This document shows, one piece after another, positions 8,504 to 16,407 of a stretch of DNA of 64,000 bases; the first letter of the stretch is position 1, and each line of letters opens with the position of its first letter. Source of the stretch: Nocardia seriolae NBRC 15557. Its GTDB lineage: Bacteria; Actinomycetota; Actinomycetes; Mycobacteriales; Mycobacteriaceae. The stretch lies in the NCBI RefSeq assembly GCF_007990715.1, contig NZ_BJWY01000010.1, forward strand, positions 1-64,000, given 5' to 3'. The translations under genes and the position numbers were made by a program. The notes under the pieces are model-generated. The model searched no databases and was not told where the DNA came from. It saw nothing but the letters and a program-made list of their open reading frames with translations.

Positions 8504-9247
8504 GAAGTCGACCAGGGCGGCTGAGAAGCCGGGTTCGGCGACGGCGGCGAGGTGATCGCCGGGGACCACCACGCACCGCGCATCGGGCAGGGCGGCGGCG
8601 AGACGTTCGGGTTCGGCCGCGAACGGGTCGGCGTCGCCGGCTAGCACCAGGGCCGGAATCGTGATGCCGCCGAGGTTTTCGATCGGGGCCTCGCTGATGC
8701 CCTGGGCGACGGTGGCGATGGCCTCGCGGTCCGCGCCCAGCGCGTCGGCCAGGATCCGGAACATGCGGGCCTGCGGAACGGCGTCGCTGAGGTTGCCGGT
8801 CATGGCGGTCACGATGTCCTCGGCATCGATGACGCGCCAGTCGATTCCGCCGCAGTCCACCACCCCGCACCCGATGCCGCCGATGGCCAGCCGCTCCACC
8901 CGCTCGTCGGCCGAGGCGACCAGCAGCGAGATGATCCCGCCCATCGAATAGCCGACCAGCGCAACCCGATCCAGCCCGAGCTCATCGAACAGCGCACGCA
9001 GATCGTCGGCCATGAACTGCCACGAATAGCGGCTCCGGTCGTGCGGCTTCTCCGACCGCCCGTGCCCGCGCGCATCCAGCGAGATGACGTGGTGCCCCGC
9101 CCGGCGCAGCGCGGCGACCACGCCGACGCTCATCCAATTGGCATTGGTATCGGCCACAATCCCGTGCTGGAGGACCACCGGCACGCCCTCGCCCTCCCAG
9201 ACGGTGTAGTTGAGCTCCAGCCCGTCCCAGGTGGTGAACTTCGCCAT
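8495..9247 (-). CDS. alpha/beta fold hydrolase
   Basis: 250 residues from ATG 9247 (MAKFTTWDGLELNYTVWEGEG). Classical alpha/beta hydrolase signatures are present: VLQHGIVADTNANW as oxyanion-hole region, SLDARGHGRSEKP, the nucleophile elbow GYSMGG near residue 102, the acid in LVLAGDADPFA, and the His in VVPGDHLAAVAEPGF. It resembles haloperoxidase/esterase-type enzymes without a signal peptide, so it is cytoplasmic. The substrate is unknown. It converges on the MprF-like gene and its terminus falls in the tandem repeat. Confidence 0.9.
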   Translation of the reverse strand: MAKFTTWDGLELNYTVWEGEGVPVVLQHGIVADTNANWMSVGVVAALRRAGHHVISLDARGHGRSEKPHDRSRYSWQFMADDLRALFDELGLDRVALVGYSMGGIISLLVASADERVERLAIGGIGCGVVDCGGIDWRVIDAEDIVTAMTGNLSDAVPQARMFRILADALGADREAIATVAQGISEAPIENLGGITIPALVLAGDADPFAAEPERLAAALPDARCVVVPGDHLAAVAEPGFSAALVDFLK

Positions 9248-9332
9248 ACACCCGACCCTAGCGGCCCGGCCCCCTTCCGGGCCACGATCGCCGGGGAACC
9301 CGGCCCCGCCGACTTCGCCGGGCGACGGCAGG

Positions 9333-10082
9333 TCAGCCCATCCGGGCCATGACGGCGCGGGGGAGCAGCGGCATCACCAGACCCAGTACGCGCCAGGGCC
9401 ATTCGGGCACCGACGCGCGCACGGCCTCGCGTTCGATGGCGGCCACCATGGAGCCGACGCCCTTGTCCAGCGGCACGACGAGCTTGGCGTCCCCGGCCTT
9501 GGCGGCCATATCGGTGGCGATGAAGCCCGGCTGCACCGTGGTCACCTTGATCGGGGTGCCGCGCAGCTCGATGGCCAGCCCCTCGCCCAGCGCCGTCACG
9601 CCCGCCTTGCTGGCGGCATAGGCCGTCTTCTTCCCGGGCAGCCCGCGCACGGCGCTCATGGAGGAGATGAGCACCAGGTGTCCCGCCTGCTGCTGCCGGA
9701 AGATGCTCATCGCCGCCTCGGCCTGGGCCAGCGCGCTCACGAAATTCGTGGTGGCCGTGGCCAGATTCGCATCCGCCCGCCCGGTGCCGATGCGGGCGCC
9801 CTTCCCGATCCCGGCATTGACGATGACCCGGTCCAGGCCGCCGAGCTCGGCGCGCAGTTTCTCGAAGACCTTCGGGACGGCCGCGTGGTCGTCCACGTCC
9901 AGGCCGCGGACCGCGATCGTAATTTCCGGGTGCGCGGCGAGCAGTTCGTCGCGCAGTTCCTCGAGGTTCGCCACGCGCCGCGCGCACAGGGCGAGATCGC
10001 GGCCGCGCCGGGCGAATTCGCGGGCCATGCCCGCGCCCAAGCCCGAGCTGGCACCGGTGATGAGAATCTTGCGCCTGGTCAT
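9333..10082 (-). CDS. short-chain dehydrogenase/reductase (SDR)
   Basis: 249 residues from ATG 10082. It shows all classical SDR elements: cofactor motif GASSGLG at about residues 10-16, GLDVDDH, NAGIG, catalytic Ser in HLVLISSMSAVRG, and YAASK as the Tyr-x-x-x-Lys pair near residue 154. VQPGFIATDM follows. The C-terminus has a hydrophobic stretch (WRVLGLVMPLLPRAVM) common in mycobacterial SDRs that act on lipid-like substrates. CARR after the first strand suggests NADP(H) preference. The hydrolase gene follows on the same strand after 85 bases. Confidence 0.92.
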   Translation of the reverse strand: MTRRKILITGASSGLGAGMAREFARRGRDLALCARRVANLEELRDELLAAHPEITIAVRGLDVDDHAAVPKVFEKLRAELGGLDRVIVNAGIGKGARIGTGRADANLATATTNFVSALAQAEAAMSIFRQQQAGHLVLISSMSAVRGLPGKKTAYAASKAGVTALGEGLAIELRGTPIKVTTVQPGFIATDMAAKAGDAKLVVPLDKGVGSMVAAIEREAVRASVPEWPWRVLGLVMPLLPRAVMARMG

Positions 10083-10128
10083 GCCGTCACCCTAGCCGCG
10101 TCGGCGGAATTCCTTCGCGCGAGCAGGG

Positions 10129-10509
10129 TTATCCGAATGACCCGGTGTTCGGTCGGGCGGGCGCCAGGTGCCAGGCACCGCAGTTCTGGGTGGAGAACGC
10201 CACGTCGGTCGCCTTGATCTCCACGGTGACCGGCTTGGTGCGGACGAAGTCACTGGCGATGATGTAGTAGTTCGGGTCCGGATAGTCGGTGGGGGTCTGG
10301 ACCTTCCACAGCCGCCGCCAGAAGCAGCCGCCGGTGGCCGGGTCGGGCGTCCCGTCGCCGATATAGGTGCCCGGCTCGATATCCACATTGACCAAGTAGG
10401 TGCCGTCGACCGTGATATCGGTGGCCAGTTCGGCGGCCGCGATTCCCGATGCCGTCATTGTCAGCGCGGAAGCGAAGGCTCCCGCGGCCACGAGCGCGCC
10501 TGCACGCAC
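10129..10509 (-). CDS. exported protein with PGTY-type domain
   Basis: The start is taken as GTG 10509, because GGGAGG lies seven bases upstream; a GTG at 10533 is possible. The N-terminus (MRAGALVAAGAFASALTMTASGIAAA) is a Sec signal peptide. The mature part has the repeat-type motif DGTYLVNVDIEPGTYIGDGTP, seen in many secreted actinobacterial proteins of unknown role. Two cysteines (GGCFW and TQNCGAW) could form a disulfide. About 100 mature residues; function unknown. It is transcribed away from the ECF sigma gene. Confidence 0.7.
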   Translation of the reverse strand: MRAGALVAAGAFASALTMTASGIAAAELATDITVDGTYLVNVDIEPGTYIGDGTPDPATGGCFWRRLWKVQTPTDYPDPNYYIIASDFVRTKPVTVEIKATDVAFSTQNCGAWHLAPARPNTGSFG

Positions 10510-10694
10510 AGTTTGCCTCCCTGAGCAGCTCACTTGCGCCGCACGGTTCCCGGCGTGCGGCGTCGGGTGACCCCCGCGTCTCCCGGGGAGGGGTCTATCA
10601 GAAAATCCGGTCTGTTTTCGGGAAATCGGCCGGATTCGGGTAATTACACAATCGCGAGCGATGCCCTTGCGGGCTTCCCGACGATATTCAGGAC

Positions 10695-11255
10695 ATGGGA
10701 AGTCCTTGCCCGGTCATCGTGACCGAATGCGCCGCGCACTGCGCCCGGCTGTGCACCGACGCGGGCCTGGCGGCCGTGCTGGCCGCCGACCGTGGACTGC
10801 TGCACTGGCGGGCCATGAGCCGCCTCGGTGATCCGGGCCTGGCCGAGCACGCGGTACAGGAGACCCTGCTGCGCGGCTGGCGCGCCTGCGCCAGCTACGA
10901 CCCCGGCCGGGGCAGCGTGCGCACCTGGCTGCTCACCATCGAACGCAACGTCCTCACCGACACCGCCCGCTTCCGGGCCGCCCGCCCCGGCGACACCAAC
11001 TGGGACGAGATCGGGGAACAGGCCGAAAATCACAGTGCCCGCCCCGATTTCGTGGAAGATCTGACCGACGGGCTGTTGGTCGCCGACCTGCTGGCCCAGC
11101 TTCCGGCGGCCCAGCGCGACGCGGTCGTGCAGGTCATCCTGCGCGATCGCGCCTACCAGGACGTCGCCGCGGATCTGGGGATACCGGTCGGCACCGTGAA
11201 GACCCGCGTGCACTACGCGCTGCGTTCGCTGCGCCGTTTGCCCCTCAGCGCGTGA
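10695..11255 (+). CDS. ECF-type RNA polymerase sigma factor
   Basis: 186 residues. Region 2 is visible as ADRGLLHWRAMSRLGDPGLAEHAVQETLLRGWRACASYDP, with the RTWLLTIERNVLTDTAR helix. Region 4 is QLPAAQRDAVVQVILRDRAYQDVAADLGIPVGTVKTRVHYALRSLR, a helix-turn-helix that reads the -35 element. The spacing and the VGTVKTRVHYALRSL ending are typical of SigK/SigL-like ECF factors. No anti-sigma gene is adjacent; the next gene encodes a Rieske lipoprotein. Region 1 is short, as expected for ECF factors. Its target promoters cannot be read from this window. Confidence 0.9.
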   Translation: MGSPCPVIVTECAAHCARLCTDAGLAAVLAADRGLLHWRAMSRLGDPGLAEHAVQETLLRGWRACASYDPGRGSVRTWLLTIERNVLTDTARFRAARPGDTNWDEIGEQAENHSARPDFVEDLTDGLLVADLLAQLPAAQRDAVVQVILRDRAYQDVAADLGIPVGTVKTRVHYALRSLRRLPLSA

Positions 11256-11334
11256 ACCGGCGGAGCTTCCCGCACGTCACACAAGAGTGGCCGGCCCGAG
11301 ACCGACCGGACGGCCCCCGAGCGAGGAGTTATCG

Positions 11335-11790
11335 ATGACCGAAACCAATCCGGGCCCCGGCGGATTCGCCCTGGACCGCCGCACCGCCCTGGCCGCCACG
11401 GCGATTGCCGTCACCGCGATGACGGTGGCGGCCTGCAACGACGGCACGAGCGAGCCCGCCGCGGCCGCGTCCAACACCACCCAGGCCAAGGCCCCGGCCA
11501 AGCAGCAGGACGACGACGAACTGGCCTACACGAAGGATGTGCCGGTCGGTGGCGGCATCATCAAGGGCGACACCGTCATCACCCAGCCGGCCGCGGGCAC
11601 CTACCAGGGCTTCTCGTCGACCTGTACGCATCTGGGCTGCAAGGTGAACGAGGTGACCGACGGGCTGATCAAGTGCCCGTGCCACGGCAGCAGCTACCAC
11701 TTGGACGGGTCGGTGGCGGGTGGGCCCGCACCGCGCGCGCTGGATGCCAAGGCCATCAAGGTGGAGGGCGACAAGATCGTTTCGGCCTGA
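11335..11790 (+). CDS. Rieske [2Fe-2S] lipoprotein
   Basis: 151 residues from ATG 11335 behind GAGGAG. The N-terminus carries LDRRTALAATAIAVTAMTVAAC, an Arg-Arg pair followed by a hydrophobic run and a lipobox Cys, so it is probably a Tat-exported lipoprotein. The mature domain holds the Rieske ligands CTHLGC and CPCHGSSYH, spaced normally (about residues 99 and 119), then GGPAPRALDAKAIKV. Small soluble Rieske proteins of this kind serve as surface electron carriers; the partner is unknown. It lies 79 bases after the ECF sigma gene and may be in its regulon. Confidence 0.92.
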   Translation: MTETNPGPGGFALDRRTALAATAIAVTAMTVAACNDGTSEPAAAASNTTQAKAPAKQQDDDELAYTKDVPVGGGIIKGDTVITQPAAGTYQGFSSTCTHLGCKVNEVTDGLIKCPCHGSSYHLDGSVAGGPAPRALDAKAIKVEGDKIVSA

Positions 11791-12077
11791 TCCGGGGTCG
11801 AATGATTCGCGGCCGCCGCGCTGCCGTTCTCCTCGGGCGCGTCGGCCGTATTCGCGCGTCCGAGTGCGGGATAGTGACGCGGTGGTCGTTTGCCCATTGC
11901 CCTCGGCAACGCCCTGAGCAGTGGTTTTGGACGTCCGACCACGGGTAACGGTTCCATTACGAAGCTTGCCAGCGGGTAGCTGATGTTGCCAGAGTGCTGG
12001 TTGTGGTTTGAGTTAAGAGCTGAGTCTGGTGTTACTAGTGGGAAGGGAGGGGCGCTCCGCCCGAGCGCCGTCCGCTT

Positions 12078-13811
12078 ATGAAACCGAGCATCACCAAGGC
12101 CGGAATCTGCACCGCCGTCACCGCGGCGGCCATCACCACCGTGGCCGGGATCGTCCCGGTCGCCGCCCTGGCCGCGCCCGCGCTGCCCGAGCTGCCCCAG
12201 AAACTCGCCGGGAAGACCGTCTTCCTGGACCCGGGCCATCAGGGCCCCAACCACACCCAAGACGTGAACAAGCAGGTCAGTGATGGCCGCGGCGGCACCA
12301 AGGCGTGCCAGACCACCGGCATGACCAGCCTGCACGGCGTCGCCGAACACACCATCAACTGGAATGTCGCGCAATTGGTCCGCACCTCGCTCGAGGGCCT
12401 GGGCGCGAAGGTGGTGATGAGCCGTCCCGACGACACCGGCTGGGGCGGCTGCGTCGACGACCGGGCCAAGGCCGCCAGCGCCTCGGGCGCCGATATCGCC
12501 CTGAGCATCCACGCCGACAGCGGCCCGGCCACCGGGCACGGCTTCCACTTCATCGTGCCGCAGCTGCCGGTGCCCGACGCCAAGGTCAACGAGGTGCAGT
12601 CCGGCGCCGGGCTGGCCGCGACCAAGGCGCTGCGAGATGCCTACGTGCAGAGCGGATATCAGCCCGCCACCTACAACGGTGCGGTCGAGGGATTGCAGAC
12701 CCGCTCGGATATCGCCGGGCCCGCGCTGACCACGGTGCCCGACGTGTTCCTCGAGATGGGCAATGGCGCCAATGTCGAGGATGCCGTGCAACTGGAGAGC
12801 CCGGAAGGCCAGCTCAAGCACGCGGTCACCATTGTCACCGGGATCGCGTCCTACCTGCTGGGCGTGCCCGTGCCCGCCGAGGCCGAGCCGGCGTCCGAGC
12901 CAGGTGCGCAACCCGGACAACAGGTTCCGGCACAGCCCGCCCAGGTGCAGGTGCCGGCCGCGGTTCCGGGGCAGACGCCCGCGCAGCCGGGTCAGGCGCA
13001 GGCACAGCCCGGACCGGCTGCCGCTCAGGGCGAGGTGCCGCAGGCCGCGGTTCCGGCGCAGGCCCCGCTCGCGCCCCAGGCCCAGCCGCAGGCGCAGGTC
13101 CCCGCGCAGCAGGCGCAGACGCCCGCGCAGCCGGGGCAGACTCCGGCGCAACCCGCACAGGCACCCCAGATCCCGACTCCGGCGGAGGTGAATCCCGAAC
13201 GCGCGGGTGAGTCTCCGGTCGAGGGCGGATTGCAGGTCTTCCAGCAGCTGGCCGATCAGTTCCTGAACTGGGAGCAGGCACAGCAGGGCGTGCCGCAGAC
13301 CGCGCCGCAGGCCCCGCGCGCGGGGCAGCCCGCACCGCAGGCGCAGCCCGCGCCCGCGGGACAGCCGGGTGCGGCCGCGCAGCCGCAACCTGTTGCGCCG
13401 CAGGTCGTTCCGGCGCAGCACGGCAAGGAGCCGGGTGCGCCCGGCGCGGCGGTCAAGCCGATCGCGGATCAGCGGGCGCCGCAGCGCGCACCGGGTGCCC
13501 AGCCGCAGTCGCCGGGCGCGCAACCGCAATCACCCGGCACACCGGCCAGCCCGCAGACCCCGTCCCCGGCGAGCCCTGGCGCGCAGGCGAATCCGGGCGC
13601 GCAGTCACCGTCGGCCGACAAGGGCGCCAAGTCCGACGGGCTGGATGTCGACACCATGAGCACGCTGGTGCAGACGGCCATCAAGTTCTTCGGCCCGCTG
13701 GCCAAGATGCTCATGGGCACTACCGGCGTCGCTCCGGACCTGATCAACCTGGCCTACAGCGTGGTGTCGGTACTCAGCAGCAACATGCTGAAGACGACCA
13801 CCACCAACTGA
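12078..13811 (+). CDS. N-acetylmuramoyl-L-alanine amidase (Amidase_3) with long Pro/Gln-rich tail
   Basis: 577 residues with a signal peptide (MKPSITKAGICTAVTAAAITTVAG, cleavage after LAAPA). The catalytic domain spans about residues 45-260. It has the zinc-binding DPGHQG, SRPDDTGWGGCVDDRA, the second His in LSIHADSG, and the catalytic Glu in VFLEMGNGANVEDA. It corresponds to the secreted peptidoglycan amidase Rv3717 of M. tuberculosis, which cuts the bond between muramic acid and the stem peptide. Unlike that short enzyme it continues with about 250 residues of Pro/Gln/Ala-rich low complexity. A small folded C-terminus follows (GLDVDTMSTLVQTAIKFFG...). The tail may span or bind the envelope. 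Confidence 0.88.
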   Translation: MKPSITKAGICTAVTAAAITTVAGIVPVAALAAPALPELPQKLAGKTVFLDPGHQGPNHTQDVNKQVSDGRGGTKACQTTGMTSLHGVAEHTINWNVAQLVRTSLEGLGAKVVMSRPDDTGWGGCVDDRAKAASASGADIALSIHADSGPATGHGFHFIVPQLPVPDAKVNEVQSGAGLAATKALRDAYVQSGYQPATYNGAVEGLQTRSDIAGPALTTVPDVFLEMGNGANVEDAVQLESPEGQLKHAVTIVTGIASYLLGVPVPAEAEPASEPGAQPGQQVPAQPAQVQVPAAVPGQTPAQPGQAQAQPGPAAAQGEVPQAAVPAQAPLAPQAQPQAQVPAQQAQTPAQPGQTPAQPAQAPQIPTPAEVNPERAGESPVEGGLQVFQQLADQFLNWEQAQQGVPQTAPQAPRAGQPAPQAQPAPAGQPGAAAQPQPVAPQVVPAQHGKEPGAPGAAVKPIADQRAPQRAPGAQPQSPGAQPQSPGTPASPQTPSPASPGAQANPGAQSPSADKGAKSDGLDVDTMSTLVQTAIKFFGPLAKMLMGTTGVAPDLINLAYSVVSVLSSNMLKTTTTN

Positions 13812-13824
13812 GTCGACGCCCCCG

Positions 13825-13868
13825 CCCCGTCATTCCGGCCGGAAAGCGCGCCGGGATGACGGGGTTTT
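13825..13868 (+). terminator. rho-independent terminator after the amidase
   Basis: A 15-bp stem, CCCCGTCATTCCGGC (13825-13839) with GCCGGGATGACGGGG (13850-13864), has one G-T wobble and a 10-base loop. A run of T follows (13865-13868). It lies 14 bases after the amidase stop. The remainder of the spacer to 14185 holds no gene that I can support. Confidence 0.8.
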
Positions 13869-14185
13869 CCGTATCGGACGACGGGTTTTCGCCGTCACTC
13901 GACACATCCGAACCGCACCTGTCACATCCGAACCGTTCGGCACCTTCTGCCCCGTATCCGGCGAACCGACCGAGCCGGGCAAACATTGCGCGACCCGAAC
14001 ATGCGCGGGCCCTTGCACTCTCGCCTGCCTGGACAGCATGGTTCTGGCGGCGGACCGGCGCACGTGCGGACAACCTCGTGTCCGGTGGTTGGCAAGCATC
14101 CGGCGCAGGAGTTGCATGAATTCGGGTCGGGTTCAGACGGCCGGCGACAACGCCAGGTCCGATGAGGACTCGTCGATCGAGGTGG

Positions 14186-15217
14186 ATGATGGCGTTCGGT
14201 GTGGGTTTGTCAATCGGCACGGTCAATACGGTCTGCTCGACGGCGGCCGATCGATCGGGAAAATATCCCCCCGGCCGCAAGGGCCCCAACAGCCCGCCGG
14301 CGACCTGGCGCACCACCCTCACCTTCGACAGTTCCGGTACCGCGCGGGTGGGCCGAATTCCCCGGCACGGGCGGGTGATCACCGAATTCGCCGACCTCAC
14401 CCAGCGCGGAGCGCCGGTCGCGCGGGTCGGGCACCGGGCGCTCTCGGCCGCGGATCTCGTTGCGACAGTGGCCTTCAGCGTGTCCTCGGAGGTGCTGGGG
14501 CAGTCCCCGGCCGGGCCCCTGGGGAACGGGGACGCGGGCATCGCGGTGACCCACCCCGCCGGTTACCCCGCGAATCTGGTCGCCGATCTGCGCACCGCGC
14601 TGGACGGGGTCGGGCTCACCGCCGTCACCCTGGTGGCCGAGCCGATCGCCGCGGCCACCTGGCTGGCGGCCGAACGCGGGCCGCTCACACCGGGTTTGGC
14701 GCTGGTCTACGACCTCGGCGGGTCCGGGCTGGACATCACGCTGCTGCGGGTGGGCATGGGCGCGCCCAGCAATCCGGTGGTCGGACTGCCGCTGCACTCG
14801 GTCGAATACGGCGGGCGCGCCTTCGGTGACATGGTGGCGCGCAAGCTGCGCCGCACGGCCGGATCGCAGGTGGTGCCGCGCGGACTCTCGGACGCGGATT
14901 CGGGGGAGTTGCGCAGTGAGCACATTCGCCGGTCGCTGGGTCTGGTCTACAAATGCCTGCGCATCGCGGACGTGACCATGGCCGATGTGGATCGGATCCT
15001 GGTCGTCGGCGGCGCGGCCCGCCCGCCCGAGGTGGCACAGGTACTGGCCAAGGAATTGGCCCGCCCGGTGGTGGTCGGCCCGGACCCGGAACGCACCATC
15101 GCCGACGGCGCGGCCATCGCGGCCCGCCAGGCCCTGCTGGACCACGATTCCGGCGGCCACCGCCACCATTCCTTCACGGGCCTGTTCCGGCGTGTCACGC
15201 GGGTTGCCGCGCTCTGA
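14186..15217 (+). CDS. Hsp70-like ATPase-domain protein (short form)
   Basis: 343 residues (ATG 14186 or 14189). It is an Hsp70/actin-fold nucleotide-binding domain without a substrate-binding domain. Phosphate-1 region: FGVGLSIGTVNTV near residue 10. Phosphate-2: LVYDLGGSGLDITLL near 174. Adenosine motif: ILVVGGAARPPEVAQVL near 273. The usual Asp of the phosphate-1 loop (DLGTT in DnaK) is replaced by Ser. The interdomain VTLVAEPIAAATWLA matches the Hsp70 signature VLRIINEPTAAA. It is closely related to the gene at 18654, and the two flank the AurF/FprB pair. The protein is soluble; its partner is unknown. Confidence 0.85.
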   Translation: MMAFGVGLSIGTVNTVCSTAADRSGKYPPGRKGPNSPPATWRTTLTFDSSGTARVGRIPRHGRVITEFADLTQRGAPVARVGHRALSAADLVATVAFSVSSEVLGQSPAGPLGNGDAGIAVTHPAGYPANLVADLRTALDGVGLTAVTLVAEPIAAATWLAAERGPLTPGLALVYDLGGSGLDITLLRVGMGAPSNPVVGLPLHSVEYGGRAFGDMVARKLRRTAGSQVVPRGLSDADSGELRSEHIRRSLGLVYKCLRIADVTMADVDRILVVGGAARPPEVAQVLAKELARPVVVGPDPERTIADGAAIAARQALLDHDSGGHRHHSFTGLFRRVTRVAAL

Positions 15218-15372
15218 ATCGATCATTTGACCTGTTAACGGTGGGTTTGCCGGGAATCGTGTGTCTATCGGCGCTAGCTCGTGCAAGCATCTTTGCGAGC
15301 GGTTGTTGACGGCTCTCCAGTTTGGTGTAACCATGGGGCACAGATAAACGCTCTACTGGAGAGGTGACGACG

Positions 15373-16392
15373 ATGTCTCCCACCACGACGCCCGTCGAAG
15401 ACCCGGTGGTTGCCGAAGCTCAGGAGTATGCCAACAAGCTGCTGCTGCTTTCGGAAGGGTCGGTCAACAAGAACTTCGACCCATTCGAAGACATCGACTG
15501 GGAGAACCCCGACTTCGACTCCAATGCCCGCCCGGAGCGCTGGATCCTGCCGGAGTCCGCGGACCCGCTCGGCCGTCACGAGTGGTACCAGTCCCTGCCC
15601 GTCGAGCAGCAGATCGCGCTCGGCAAGTACCGCCAGGCCAATATCGCCAAGGTCGGCCTGCAGTTCGAGTCCATCCTGATCAGCGGCATGGTGAACCACA
15701 CCTTCGGCCTCGCCAACGGTGACCCGGAATTCCGGTACTGCACCCACGAGATGTCCGAAGAGCTCAACCACACCCTGATGTTCCAGGAGATGGTGAACCG
15801 CATCGGCGCGGACGTGCCCGGCATGGGCCCGCTGGTGCGGCAGCTGCGCTTCTTCGGGGTACCCGTCGCGATCATGTTCCCGAACCTGTTCTTCATGGCC
15901 GTGCTCGCCGGCGAGGAGCCGATCGACCACATTCAGAAGGACATCCTCCGCTCGGGTGAGGAGGTGCACCCGATCATGCGCGGCGTCATGTCGATCCACG
16001 TCGCCGAGGAGGCGCGCCACATCTCCTTCGCGCACGAGTTCCTCAAGCAGCATGTGCCCGAGGGCAATGTCGCCAACCGCTTCGTGCTCTCGATCGCCAT
16101 GCCGATCGTCATGTTCATCCTGGGCCGCTCCATCGCGACTCCGCCCAAGAAGTTCTTCCGCGAGTTCGACATTCCGGAGTCGGTGCGCAAGGAGCTGTTC
16201 TACGGCTCCAAGGAGGCCAAGCAGGTCTTCAGCGACTACTTCATCGACGTGCGCGCGCTGGCCACCGAGATCGGCCTGATGAACCCGATCTCCAAGCAGG
16301 TCTGGAAGATCTTCGGCATCGACGGCCGGGCCTCGCGCTACCGCTCGGAGCCGATCCGCTCCAAGGCCGCCCGTTCCGGCAAGGTCGCGTAG
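15373..16392 (+). CDS. AurF-type diiron oxygenase
   Basis: 339 residues from ATG 15373, behind GGAGAGG. The ferritin-like four-helix core shows the diiron ligands of the AurF/CmlI N-oxygenase family: LQFESILISGM (Glu near 99), HEMSEELNHTLMFQEM (ExxH near 130), a Glu in LAGEEPIDHIQ, and IHVAEEARHISFAHEF (ExxH plus His near 213). AurF-like enzymes oxidise arylamines, but many mycobacterial homologues have no known substrate and may act on lipids. The gene for a ferredoxin-fused reductase follows after 15 bases, an obvious electron source. Family call firm; substrate unknown. Confidence 0.9.
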   Translation: MSPTTTPVEDPVVAEAQEYANKLLLLSEGSVNKNFDPFEDIDWENPDFDSNARPERWILPESADPLGRHEWYQSLPVEQQIALGKYRQANIAKVGLQFESILISGMVNHTFGLANGDPEFRYCTHEMSEELNHTLMFQEMVNRIGADVPGMGPLVRQLRFFGVPVAIMFPNLFFMAVLAGEEPIDHIQKDILRSGEEVHPIMRGVMSIHVAEEARHISFAHEFLKQHVPEGNVANRFVLSIAMPIVMFILGRSIATPPKKFFREFDIPESVRKELFYGSKEAKQVFSDYFIDVRALATEIGLMNPISKQVWKIFGIDGRASRYRSEPIRSKAARSGKVA

Positions 16393-16407
16393 GAAGGGGA
16401 ACGTCCA

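Noticed and set aside
11694-13529. 611-codon minus-strand frame opposite the amidase
   Set aside because: It is the complement of the Pro/Gln repeats and catalytic domain; Arg/Leu/Gly-rich with no recognisable protein.
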